DNA of 64,000 nt from Luscinia megarhynchos (lineage: Eukaryota; Chordata; Aves; Passeriformes; Turdidae), in the NCBI GenBank assembly GCA_034336665.1, contig CM067568.1, positions 40,094,770 to 40,158,769 of the forward strand, in the 5' to 3' direction. Positions within the stretch are counted from its first letter, which is position 1. The number at the start of each line of letters is the position of its first letter. Position numbers and translations under genes: made by a program. The notes under the pieces are model-generated. The model was not told the origin of the DNA. It saw only the letters and a list, made by a program, of their open reading frames with translations, and searched no databases. This document shows positions 1 through 12,044 of the stretch, in pieces.

Positions 1-2050
1 ACATGATGAAAGCACTAACTGGAAGGGGGGAGGCAGAGGCAAGTGTGGGTCAGATAGCTCGCCCCACCTGATTATGCACAAAGGCTAAAGACTTGTCTCT
101 TGCTCTCTCTGCCATGTGTCTGGGTAGAGAGGGAAGGTATTTAGTGCTAATAAGAGCATTAAGAAATAGGCCACTTTTATTTTGTACGTTAGGCAGGCTC
201 TGCTGCGAGTGCAACTTTGCATTGCTAATTAGATTCAAAGGCAAAGCTATTCTCTCAGTGCTCAGCACTCCTGATTGTACCTGCTCATGCTCTTAGAGGA
301 GCCAGGTCGGGTAGCCTGCACAAATACTGCAAGCTGTGGTTTTCCCTATGCAGGTACTTGTAGGTGCTACGATGCTTGTGTGGGATGAAAAGGCAGAGTG
401 GGAGGCTGACTAAGAGCTGAAGCCAAGCTGAAGCCTCTGCTGATGCAAACATGGACTTCTTTTGCTCATCATGTCTAGCAGCATATGGGAAAGGCTACAT
501 CCTGCTCTGGCTATAGCTTTCCTGTGAGACTAGGACACTGAATGTGGAAGGCCAGGATTTATCTGATTTGGCTAAAACTGTTGCTTTAGCCCATAAAGTT
601 ATGGGGACATACCAACTTTTTCCTACTGCTCCCAGGTGCAGTTTGCAAGGAAGGATGCATATGTCACCCCTTGCCCTCAGAGACCAATAACCTTTAGCTG
701 AGACTGATGAAAGTCTTTTCTCAGTGCAAGAAAATCACAAATTCTGTACATTCTGTACTACGTGAGTCTTCAAGTATTAGCACAGCTGTCACACTTAGCC
801 ATGTCTGCACGTTCATGCCTTCATATCCAATTCCAATACAACACTGCTATCACCCCTGTTGCTCACATCAAAGGACTGAATGCATCACAGTGCACAGTTT
901 TAACTCCTTTCAATTTAGCTTGCTCTATAAATACATAACCCACCGTGAGTGGGCAAGTGTAATATATCCCTGTGTATGGTCCTGTTTAGTGCTGTGGATG
1001 GGGCTGCTGATCTGATTATTTTAAAGTCACTGGGCTACATCTACTGTAGGTATAAATTGGTACAGCACAGTGATGTTGCCAGTTTATGCTAGGTGAAGAT
1101 CTAGCCCATAATGTGAATCAATAATAGAAACTTGCTTGTGTTCCTGAAAAGAGGAGATATTTTGAGTGTATAACCAAATTGGCATTCTTATCCAGGACTC
1201 TACATGGTGTAATTGTAATTCCAAAATTATAAGTGTTATTAAATAATGTAGCAGTGGAAGGTTAGTTTAAGGTTGGGCTTTTTATCTATTTGAATTGATA
1301 TTGAACTGAAATCAGTATGGTGATATGTCCCAGCACACAAACTGGATATGTACCAGAGATGAGTGAACACAGGCACAGTTTCAGGCCAACCAGCCAAATC
1401 TGAACACATGTCCTCTTCTAAGAAAGAAGTTTAGGAGAAATAATTTTCAGCTCCATGATCCACACACCCAGTCATTATCACAGACATTATGATGGTCTCT
1501 CCCTGCTTTTATTTTAAAAGTGCTCAAAGCCTGAATTGCAATACAGTCGTTGCTAATTCAGAGTAAGTGGGTTACTCTGCAGCTGGTATCTGTTTGCCCA
1601 TCTGATGTATGAATAGCAATCAATTTGGATTTTTTTCTCTAAACATGGTGTGACAGTGAGTATGAGATTATTGCCAAATCTCCATGAGGAATTATGCTTG
1701 GTTTGGCTAGGAGACCAATGTAGATTTGCCACCCTATTAATGGGTGAAGCACACAGTCCTTTCCAGCCTGGGGAGTTGTTTTTCCATGGACATCTTCCTC
1801 TGTATTTAGTGTCAGAAACTATAACAACTTATAGCAAATAGATGAAATAAGCATTCCACTTCTGAGTCCTGTACTAGATGAATTTCCAATAAATGTATGC
1901 TAATACTCATGCTGGGTTTCCTTTATTGCCTTCTTTTTGTTCTTTTCTATTAGATTTACCCTCCTATAGCACCTTACCTCTTCTTCAGAGAGACTGCCAA
2001 TATTTGGAGATGGTTGCCTTTTTATTCTCCTATTACATGATTATTGTGTA
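1..2050. other. Unique non-coding stretch
   Basis: I see no recognisable gene, RNA or repeat family here. The reading frames are short, begin at arbitrary ATGs and have no domain or splice-site support. Base composition is ordinary AT-leaning intergenic or intronic DNA. Confidence 0.6.
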
Positions 2051-2600
2051 GAATGATAGAATCATAGAATACCCTGAGTTAGAAGAAGCCCATAGGGACC
2101 ATCAAAGTCCAACTCCTGGCCCTGTACAGGACAGCCCCAAGAATAATACATATACTGAGAGTCTTGTCCAAACACTCCTTGCACTCTGGTAGCCTTGGTA
2201 CCATCACCATTTCCTTGGGGAGCCTGTTCCAGTGCTTAACCACCCCCTGGGTCAAGAACTTCTCCTAATATCCAACCTAAACCTTCTCTGGCACAACTTC
2301 ATGTCAGTCCCTTGGGTCCTGTCACTGGTCACCAGTGAGAAGAGATGAGTGCCTGCATCTCTGCTTCCCCTCATGAGGAAGCTGTAACTGCAGTGAGGTC
2401 TCCCCTCAGTCTCCTCTTTCCCAGGCTAAGCAGACCAAGTGACCTCAACCACTCCTCAGAAGGCTTCCCCTCAAAGCCCTTCACCATCTTCTTAGCCTTC
2501 CTTTGGATACTCTCTAATAGCTTTTTGTCTTTCTTGTAGTTGGTGCCCAAAACTGCACACAGCACTTGAGGTGAGGCCCACACTAGTGAAGAGTAAAGCA
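2051..2600 (-). mobile_element. CR1 LINE, 5'-truncated, 3' end at left
   Basis: Read on the minus strand this is the 3' part of a chicken-repeat-1 (CR1) non-LTR retrotransposon. The left edge carries the family's terminal ATTCTATGATTCTA-type octamer repeats, seen on the plus strand as GAATGATAGAATCATAGAAT. Next come the usual 3' UTR blocks (plus-strand text such as CCTGTTCCAGTGCTTAACCA and GGGTCCTGTCACTGGTCACC) and then the end of ORF2. The copy is truncated at its 5' side near 2600, as most CR1 copies are. No target duplication is expected or seen. Many substitutions suggest an old, inactive copy. Confidence 0.93.
2371..2583 (-). pseudogene. CR1 ORF2 C-terminal fragment
   Basis: A 70-codon frame inside the CR1 copy resembles the C-terminal tail of the CR1 ORF2 protein, downstream of the reverse transcriptase domain. 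Recognisable pieces are a KKDKKLLESIQRKAKKMVKG-like stretch followed by LLSLGKRRLRGDL, both typical of avian CR1. The catalytic reverse transcriptase and endonuclease parts are absent because the element is 5'-truncated, so it cannot make an active enzyme. It is a fossil coding segment and not a host gene. Confidence 0.85.
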
Positions 2601-5600
2601 GTTACTTAATGGTAATATTGTTAATTGTTATCATAAACATAGATACACCCAACACAACTTTACAGCTATTTCAAGCTCTTTTAAACTTTTCTGAAGTCTG
2701 TTCTAGAATCTCATTCTAGGACTGAGGTGTGGGGAGGAGCCCTTTTCCTGATCAAGTTGACAGCAGGTCTGCTGCTTTGAGATCTTAGGAGACAAAGCAC
2801 CAGGTAAGAGCTACAGACTGTTGGGAACATCAGAGAAGTAACTCTGTGAAACAGCACTGTGGTTTGTGTTTATTCTCTCTGGGTTATATCTGCATTCAGG
2901 CACTTTGTTTACAAGTGATGACAAAGTTGTTCTCTGCTGCAAGCTGAGCCTGAAGGCAGGAGGCCAGTGTGTGATGGAAGAGATGGAGTTTCTCAGAGCG
3001 ATACATTGCCCTTGCTTTCCCACAGCACAGTTTTGAGGAGGAAATTCTTTGGCTTGGTGCGTAAGTACCAGAGGCAGAATCAGTGATGCTGGGAAGAATT
3101 TAGGGGTGGGAGGGAGGTAAATGGGCTTGGATGAATCAATAACAAACTTGAATCTTTGATCAAAACATGAAGTGACATGCCTGCCTCCTTCTGCTCCCTG
3201 CTGCTGTCTGTTCTTGACTTGGGTAAAGCTCAGGGAAGTTGGGGAGTTAACAAATCTTTTTTAGTAAGTGACTTTGCATCTTTACACAATCTCCACATAT
3301 GGGGATATATTGTGGCAGTCCCTAGGATGATGTAACATGACAAGTGAAGAGACAAAAGATACATGAACCAGAAGACCATGTGCAATTTCTGTCTTTGTGG
3401 AGCGAGCTGTACTGCAGACAGGCTCTAAAGCAGGGGAATGTTAGAGCTCAGATTTGTCTGGGTTCTGTTTTCTTTTGTGCTTGTTGAACATTGGGTTGGA
3501 AAAAAACTAAGCTGCTAAGACTTGGGTTTTGGTGCTTTCCCTCACCCCACTGCTGCTGTTTCAATACTGGCCTTCCTTGCTTAGCTTCTTCTGTGTGTCT
3601 CACCATGGGTGGCTGGAGCACACTGCTGCTTCCCTGCCCTCTGCCAAGCCTGATGCTCCACGGCACGACTTCTGGTCCTGCCACTTCCAGGTGGATATGG
3701 AGATAACCAGCAATGTGTTGGCTCTTTCCCAGCCAGTCCCTGCCAGGGAGACTTAGTAGCATTTAAAACAAGCATTATCTTTTGCAGTACATGAAGCTGT
3801 GATAAGTTGGGATGGTACTCGTGAGAAAAAAAGCAATGTGTGTTGAAAGCAAAAAGGATTGTCACCTCAGATCCCAGCCAGCTGAGTGTCTGCTTGCTGG
3901 CATGAGATCACTGCTGAATTTTGAAGACATGTTTTTCCACACAGGTTTGAGAGCTGCTAAGGCCATGACTTTGCATCATCAGTGTGGCAGAAATTAACCT
4001 GTGACATTGCAATGGAATTAAAACAGAGAAGAAAGTGGTGGAACCTAGCCCAGTATCCCCAACTTTTGAAAGCAGGCTTCAGTTCCTGCAAGAACTTACT
4101 TCCAGTGGAAACTCCCCTAAGCTTATGCCTTTCTCTGAGGCAAAGTTTGGAAAATATTCCACTAAGGCATTTTAATACAGAGGTGCTGCTTACAAAGTGG
4201 ATTGCTCCAATATGTAATATGTTGGCATGATTTTGATCACTCTATGCTACAGTCTCTGCACAGTCTACAGTACAGAAGCTTATGGTCTTGTGCTAAAGGT
4301 GACAGTTCTGGTTTATGGTCCATTTTATACCACTGTGTGCTGCCCCGAGCCAGGGTTGCAGCCTTGCAATGGTGTAAGTATAGTTGGTAAAGCCTTGGGG
4401 CAGGGGGATGGATTATATAACCCTCAAAGTCTCCCTTCCAGACCTATTTTCTGTTATTGCAATGCACATGAACCTTGGAGGAAAAACTAATCTGCAGTGC
4501 CATGGCACTTTTTCCAACAGCTCTTCATTTGATGGGTCCTTTCTAGATACAAGTTCTTCACCCATTATTTCCCCTTCTCTGCAGCTCTCTAATTCCCCAT
4601 TAGTGACTCCGTAAGTGCAAAATCACTTCCACGGGAATAACTGGTACCTTTTCCCTAGCATCAGTTTAACTGTGTCCCCTGCCCCATGGTGGGGCACCCT
4701 GCAGCCAGAAGATGATGCTCCAGAAGCAGTGTCAGCTTTTTTCTGCCACTGAGTTGTTTGTTCCAGCCCCTCTTCCCCAGTTGCTGCCAACAAGGTAGCA
4801 ATTATGCTCCCATCGATCCCTCCTCTTCAGGAATCGCCCTGTGCACACTGGCACACTGTCACAATCAATAGCCCAGCCCTTGTGCAGAGACAGCAAGGGG
4901 GCCAAAGAGGCAATTTGCTCACTGGACAGGTTATGATGAAATAATATTGTGTCAGGAGGTGAAGTGGCAGAATGGCTGGCACTAAATATTTCTCTCTGTA
5001 TTGCCACAGGGAAAGCTAGGGCTTGACGAGATTTAGAGTCAGGCTCAATACCTGCTGCTTAGATCCTCTTGAAGATAAAGTGTAACTGAAAGAATGTGGG
5101 GAAACGATTGTTTAGGAGACAAAATTGATGTGGGCCCTTAAACCTATCACTTCAAAATCATTCTTACTAGGACTGAGAGGAGGAGATTAAATACCTTTCA
5201 TTTTTGACCTCTAGCTGATAGGTATTAAACACAAACAGGGTCCATTGTGGATAAAACTCATGCCTTCCAACAGCCAAGCTCAAACAATTAGCTTATTGAT
5301 AAAAGACAAATATAGCAGGCAAAAAAAGGAATTTCATGCCTTGACAGTCATTGCTGTCATCCCATCTTAGAGGCATATTACAAATTAGGCAATCAAGGGT
5401 ATCACTCTCAGCCAATTTTTAACAAATTGCAAAGTAGGGGGAATTTCAAGACTTCTCTGAAATATTTCTATTTTATTTTCAGTAGCCCCTTGATGTCATA
5501 TCTCAAATGAAATGAGTAAGGATCTTTATTCCTGTTTCTCTTTGGTTCAAAGCTCATGTCTGATACATGCTAGTCTTCTCTCCTGAGTGAAGTGTATCAC

Positions 5601-5785
5601 AATCTTCAGCTTTGCTGGGCATAAGCAGAGGACACTGTGGATACTGCTTAGCTCAAGGGCCTTGGTGACCATACTACCCATTTGCACCCCCTGCTCTCCT
5701 CCCAACATAGATAAAATACTTAGAAATACATACAACTACTTAGAAACACAATACTGATTTCTGTCATGGAATCTGTGTTCATTTT
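2601..5785. other. Unique non-coding stretch
   Basis: No gene or repeat family recognised. Overlapping frames of about 60-105 codons at 3.45-4.6 kb lie on both strands at once and carry no recognisable motif, so I treat them as chance. The DNA is unremarkable in composition. Confidence 0.55.
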
Positions 5786-6070
5786 CACAGGATAACTGTG
5801 GATCACTATTAATCTGCAAGCTGCAGATCCAGCACAAGTCATCCAGGGCCCCTGTGAGCAGCCTGCATTCAGGCTGGCCACAGACTGCTTTTCAATACAC
5901 AGGGACCTTATCAATGGCATCTCTGTGTTGTGCTGTGCTGAGAGCTTGGCCCCAGAGAAACCATGGGATGGCTGGAGGCTGCACGAAACCACAAGGGCTT
6001 CAAACTCTTAAAACAGAGTTTAGTGTACCCAAGGAAGCCAGTGATAACAAGGTATTCAGTCAAATGTGGG
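5786..6070 (+). repeat. Inverted duplication, left arm
   Basis: This arm is the reverse complement, with mismatches, of 6450-6746. Matching landmarks are CACAGGATAACTGTGG at its start, then ACTATTAATCTGCAAGCTGC, CCCTGTGAGCAGCCTGC, GGCTGGCCACAGACTGCTTT and CCATGGGATGGCTGGAGGC. Similarity is high over about the first 215 bases and fades with small indels to about 6070. The arm does not match CR1 or any LTR that I recognise. Confidence 0.85.
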
Positions 6071-6449
6071 TTAATAGAAAAAGAAGGCTTAGTGTTTAGA
6101 CATGGGAAACTGCCTGAAGACTGCTGCTGCTCCCACCTACGCCTCACACACACTTTGCTACCCCAGATGCATCATTTAGGCCAGATTTTTCAGAAGTGCC
6201 CAGTTACTTGGAGTGGTTCATTAGAGCTAACCCAAGTGTGGAGCACCTGCAGATGCCCCTCCATCAGCAGGACCTAGCATGCCTCTGTACATCTGTTCAT
6301 CAAGTCAGCCAGCATTTAGGCATCTTGAAGTAATAACAGAGGCTTTCTGCTTTTAGCATCTCTCAGTTTCCACCTCTGTGAAATTGAGGCAGTGCTGCAG
6401 AAGATAAAAAGCTTAGTGGGAAGCCCACAGCCCAAAATAGCCTTTACAC
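6071..6449. other. Spacer between inverted arms
   Basis: About 380 bases of non-coding DNA lie between the two arms. Part of it (from about 6177, CCAGATTTTTCAGAAGTGC, to about 6330, CATTTAGGCATCTTGAAGTAA) resembles an old amniote interspersed repeat that I remember from sauropsid genomes. I cannot name the family, so that resemblance is tentative. Confidence 0.35.
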
Positions 6450-6746
6450 ACTACATGGGAGCAGATAAACTTTGGGTAACTTGGCACTCCTAAGAAAACC
6501 CGGGTCTTAAGTGCTGTCTCAGGCTGCTCACCCCAGCTAAACCCTTGGAGTTTCCTGCAGCCTCCAGCCATCCCATGGCTTATCTGGGGCAGTGCTCTGA
6601 GGCACAGCACACTACAGACATGGAAGTCCCTGTGTGTTGAAAAGCAGTCTGTGGCCAGCCTAAAAGCAGGCTGCTCACAGGGGCCCTGGATGGCTTGTGC
6701 TGACTCTGCAGCTTGCAGATTAATAGTGCTCCACAGTTATCCTGTG
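6450..6746 (-). repeat. Inverted duplication, right arm
   Basis: Partner of 5786-6070 in opposite orientation. The arm ends in CAGTTATCCTGTG, the complement of the left arm's start. The two arms could fold into a long imperfect hairpin with a loop of about 380 bases if transcribed. Confidence 0.85.
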
Positions 6747-9700
6747 CAGATGCAGTGCAGGCCCCTTTGTGAATAAATGGGGGCAGCAGTGTTTGAGCCA
6801 GGCCTGGCAAGGTAAGGAGCAATTCCCTGGCAAGCAGAGAGCATCTGGCTTTCCCCCAGCCCTGCAGAGGCAAAGGGCAAGGCGTGACCCACCCTCTCCA
6901 CGCTGTACAGCTCCCATCTCTGCCAGATGAATGGTGCTTATTTGTCACCACAGAAAGGAAAACCCAGCCATGTGCAAGCACAACATCTGCTCGGCAGGGC
7001 TGCTGCTGCTTGGCACTTGCCAGCACGGGGCTCAGCACTGCTTGCTGGACCCACCCCACCTCCCTGGGGGCTTTGCAACAGCGCTGGCTGCAGAGCAAGA
7101 AGGGTCAGGGCTGCATGTGCCTCCCGCCAGCAGGCTCAGAACTGCTGCATCAGAGCCTAAAGTGAAGATTTCATGGCTGTATAGGGGTGTGAGCAGGCAC
7201 TGGCAAGCTGAGGCCAGTGGGCTCTGCCAGGGCACGTCACCTCCCCGTCCCCAGGGGTTAGGAGGAGCTGGGCAGAGTGGGCTGGTAGCTGATAGGGGTT
7301 TGGCTGCATTTCCAAGGGTTTGTCATGAGAATTTGGATGATGTCTCCCTCTTTATGTGGGGTTTCCTACCTGGAAATGCATTTAACATGACATTTGAAGA
7401 TTTCTTTACTTTTGTTGCAGTGCAAATGGATCTGACTCAAATCCTTAAATGCCAACACTTTTTTGGCACTGATTTATCTCTGGGTATGACACTAATGTCT
7501 CTGCCCTCCAAGATACTGTGGTTAAGTCAAGCCATAGCATAGCTGCCTTGAGGCCAAAGGGCAAAAGGAACGGGTTCCTGTGCAAGGCAGGAGAGCTCTG
7601 TCCCAACCATGGGGCAGCATCAGCCCCCAAGATGCAGGGGGCTTTGGGGCACAGGTCTCCCCTTGTTGAACTGACTAGTCCATGCCTCTTATCTGTATTT
7701 GTGTAGTGATGAGGGCTTTCCACTAGAGAGAGACATGAGTACACACAGAAAACCTGTTTGCTATTTGTATCACACAGTTCACCTGGCCAACATGGTGCAA
7801 AAGGGAATGGCTGGAGCTGATCATGAAATGAGCTTTTTTGCCCTGCTGAAATTTTTACTTTTCTGACTGACACTTGTCTTCAAGACAGGGTTTGGCAAAG
7901 AAAATACCTTTTTTTTCTTTTCATTCTTGCATTAAAACAACTCATTTTTATCCTTTGTAATTCTTACAGAAGAGACCAGAATATATTGAAATATTGGACA
8001 GTTCTTAAAATAAAAAAATAAAGGAACTTGCCAAAAATACTTTTATTAGACATGCATTTTTTTGAGAAAAGGTTCAGCTGGTTGCTGTTTATCTGACAAG
8101 AAACTGGATATTACCCAGGCAAAATTTGGTAACTCTCATGTACCTTTTTTCTCTATAGACAAAAAGCCAATTCAGTGACCTCTGTGGAAGGACCATGATG
8201 ATATTGAACACAATACATTTAAGAGCAGAAGTAAAGCACCCCTTTTTTAGCTGAAAATCCTAGGGAAATAGAAATGTGGCCAAGGACAATGGTGGTAATA
8301 CTTCTTTATGTGTCATGCTGTAATCCACGTAGGCAGCCAGGCCTGTGCTTTGCACACCAGAGGAAGCTGGTCCTCTCAGCTGTTTGTCACCAAAGATCCA
8401 CACAGCCAGCAGAACCAAGCCCTCTGAGTGTGGTTTTGGAACAGTGCCCGTGTGAGGGGAAGAGCACTGCTGAGTGAGGTATACATCACATCATGTATTG
8501 TTATATGTATACAGTGTCAGTTTTCCTTCGGGGGCACCTGCAGCTCTGAGTGCAGAGGGTGCATAGCACCTAAAGCTGCTTTGCCTGGGATTTGTGCTGA
8601 GCATACAACTCAGGGTGGCAGTGCTGTGAGTCACACCATTTCTTCTATTTTTGGAGCCTGTTTTTGAATGCTTTCCCCTGTGGTATATGGGTGGTTGGAG
8701 AAAACACACACATGCAGGCTTCACACACTGCAAATAGAAAATCTGCATTTAAAGCCCTCCTATTGCTTACTTGCAGATCCTGCCAAACTTCAACCTGCTA
8801 GTCTTGATAAACACACTCTCCTGGGGTGTTGCTCACTGGGAACAGATGGTCCCATGGGAAACAGATGGCATCAGAGCTGGGAACTTCCAGGAGCTTTTAT
8901 GGGAGGTGGGATCCCATCCTTTATTTACCTCAAAGGCCCATCCTAAAGGGACAGTGAGAGTGTTCTCTAGCGTCCCATGAGAAATCTCCATTCATTGCCA
9001 TCAGGTGTGAGTGGGTACTTGAAGCAGGGGGTTCCAATGCACAGGCAGTGTCCACCTTTCTGAAGGACACAGAAAAAATCTGAGGAGTGAAGAGAGAAAT
9101 AGGTAAAACATAGACTCAAAGACTATGAAGTAATGCCCTTATTCTTCAAGGAGCCTCCCAAATAGCTCCTTGCCTGCAGATAAGGTGTCTTGCACTACCT
9201 CAAGTAAGATCATCACACACCTCCATCATGATTGGAGACTAGGGTGTAAATCCATTGCTTTAGGTCTCTTGTGAGTTAACATGGACCTGAACAAGTCACT
9301 TTTCAATTTTCACTCTTGAATTACAGCGCCTGCTTTGCTCTATCTTATAATCTTGGGAAGCAGAAGTACTGGATTTAACTGATCCCTTCACCATCAACAG
9401 CCATTCCTGGAAATGAATCACTGCCTCTCAGATTGTTTCCCTGATGTTTTCGAAAGAACATCTGATATCTTAAAGAGATGTCTTTTCCTTTTGTGTTTAT
9501 CTAACCTGGAGCTATTATGACTGTAGTAGCTGCTGGATTCATAACACCAGGGGCAGAAAGCCTCTCTGCATTCTGCCCAAGGCACCCCTCTCCTAGTTTT
9601 CTGTAGCATTTTCTTGACCCAAGGAAATTGTTAAGCTCCCAGTTCATATTTGTTCTTAATTTTTGCTTTGAAAATTGGCACTCAGCTAGTGCAGTTTTCT

Positions 9701-12022
9701 CAAAACCTGCAACCCTTTGTTATACCAAGTTTTTATTTGCTCCAGTTGGAAGCCCAGTCCTTCTGTGGCAGATAAACCCACACAGGGGAATAACTGTAAA
9801 GAGATACTATAGTTGGGAAATTCTACCTCAGGATCATGTTTTGTTGTATATCACTTCCTCCCTCTCTAGCACTGCTCTGGGTCTCCTAACAAATGCCTCT
9901 CTCCACTTGTTTATGGACTTTCATTCTATTTCAGAAACTTGGTAAATACAGAAGCCTTTAGACAGAAAATGTAGACTAAAAGCTGTTCTAACCCAATGTT
10001 TCTTGCCTCTTATTTGAAAGCCCAGTGCACATTAAATGAAACTTATATGCTTCTGGAAGCTGCCTGTGTTATTATTGGAACTGATGCACATTCACTCCAA
10101 CCAATCTATTTTTGTTTGAACCACTTACTTTGTATGAAACCAAGCATAATAACTACAGTCAATATAGATATATTTGTTTTTATTTAAACTCCTAAGTGTG
10201 CTAAAAGCAAAAAATGCTTTTCTCCCTGAAAACCAATATATATGTATAATAGGCATAAAATGTATGTATCAGTCAGAGCAGGAGTGGTGGGTGGTGCAGG
10301 AGCTGCTCCTGACATTGCTGGGCTGGGCATGGGCAGTCACAGGAGGAGAAGGCACTGACCCCATTCTCCTGCACTGTTCTGTTCTTGTGTAGTAATTATG
10401 TCAAGACAGACTGGACTGGCATCATCACCAGTCCTTTATTAACAACTTCAGTGAACTCCTCATTGGATGGGCAAGGCTGTCTCCACTGCTCAGTAATCAG
10501 TACTGCTGTAATTCTTTGGGAAGATTGCCTTCTGCACTATCCCTACAAACCTATCTTCCCACATTCTTGCACTCAGGGGCAGTTAGAGAGGCATACAATG
10601 TGTGGGGACGGGATTGGAGAGAAGGAAGTCTTGGCAGAGCAAAAACTTCCATGTTTTACAGCTCTTCCTACAGCTCACAGATCATCACCTGTGTTTTCCT
10701 ATCCTCACACTCATCTTTTGTGTTAGAGAGGTCACCTCTTCTTGTGACAACTTTAAGACAACTCTTCCACAAAGATTCAAAATCTTCAGTTTAGTTATTC
10801 TGTTCCCATGCTCCTGGGCAGTCAGTGCTCATTACCAGAACCTCATTAAACACACTGAGTTGAATGGCTTGTTTCCAATCACATGGAGTTATATCCAGCA
10901 TGCCACTGGACCTGTTCTGAACTCCACAAAAGAAAGATCTCAGACCATTAGGGGAATGTAGCCCATTAGTTGGTATGCAGAGCTGATTGATCCAGGAGCA
11001 TCTATTCGGGCAAGACCCCAGTACCTCCCAGTTAATCCATTTAGCACTGTGTTTGCATGTTTGCTGAGGCATTCAAAGGGGCTTTATGCAAAGAAGGATT
11101 TCTCTATAATGAATGGAAACAAACAAGATCAAAAGACAGAGATAAGCAAACAGACAGGATTTCAAACCTAACCTGTGTTTAAACGGAGTGGCTGTCAATA
11201 TTAATAACATAAAAGCAGCAGTGAAGTGTGGCTGACACACACCAGGTAGAGAATGCTTAGAGACATCTGAAAATCCCATCAGAAATTGCAAAGGCAAATG
11301 TAATTAGCATGTCTGGAATTGTCTTAATTCATTGGGTTCATATTGTCTTAGAAGCTGGCAAGGATCCTCTGCACATAGCTTGTGCAGGCAGGACTTTGTC
11401 CTTTTCCAGTCCTTTTACCCCTTTTTGGCAGTCTATGAATGCAGGTAGGGGGTGATGCTAACACAGGATGTTCCTGCCTGTGGCATAAGGCACTTTCTCA
11501 GTCTATTCAGGATTCAAGACTTGTTGAAACTGCAGACCCTACTTGTCAGTTCTGCATGCTGGAAGAATTCAATTTTGCTCTGACTAAAGATGCAGGTCAG
11601 AGGACAGAGGCATTATCTGAATGGTGTGGAGGCCTCTAGCTGGGCTTGCTGATGCTGATGTAGGCTGGGAGAGCAAAGTTGTGTGGGGGAAAGAGCAGAG
11701 AGGCCAGTGTGAGATACTGAAATGGGTAATGGCTCAAACAGTTTTAAAATCACTGAGGAACTTTGCCCATTGTACCAAACTGTGCAAAGAAACAACTGCT
11801 GATCTACGACCACTGAAGCCCACCCCCCAAATATGCCTCCTGATGGGTATTTGGACTGTGAGTTAAGCCACCTGATGGGACAAATAAACAAGGCTAGGGA
11901 GGAGAATATGTCCACAAGGAAAGACAACTCAGCAGCTGTGCTGAAAATGAGCTCTGGCTAGATTTGGCAGTGGGATGCCATAGCCCACCACTGTATTTCC
12001 TGGGGCTGGGTTTGCATACTCT
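6747..12022. other. Unique non-coding stretch
   Basis: No gene recognised. Between 6.75 and 7.3 kb the DNA is more GC-rich and several frames overlap on both strands (longest about 200 codons), but none has a recognisable domain. A weak MIR-like phrase, GACCTGAACAAGTCACTTTTC, occurs near 9285. Confidence 0.55.
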
Positions 12023-12044
12023 TCTTCCCTCAGCTGAGGGAAGA
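12023..12044. repeat. 22-bp perfect palindrome
   Basis: The half-site TCTTCCCTCAG is followed directly by its exact reverse complement, giving a loop-free 22-bp palindrome centred on the E-box CAGCTG. It lies in otherwise plain non-coding DNA. Confidence 0.9.

Noticed and set aside
7380..7445. Possible splice acceptor (TTTCTTTACTTTTGTTGCAG) and exon
   Set aside because: The acceptor-like text is good, but no coding frame with a recognisable product or matching donor follows, and such strings occur by chance in AT-rich DNA.
6580..7542. Overlapping frames of 172 (minus) and 203 (plus) codons
   Set aside because: Part lies in the right arm of the inverted duplication. The peptides have no recognisable family features and the strands conflict.
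9238..9340. Additional MIR copy
   Set aside because: Only one phrase (GACCTGAACAAGTCACTTTTC) resembles MIR and the neighbouring blocks do not follow, so support is too weak for a feature.
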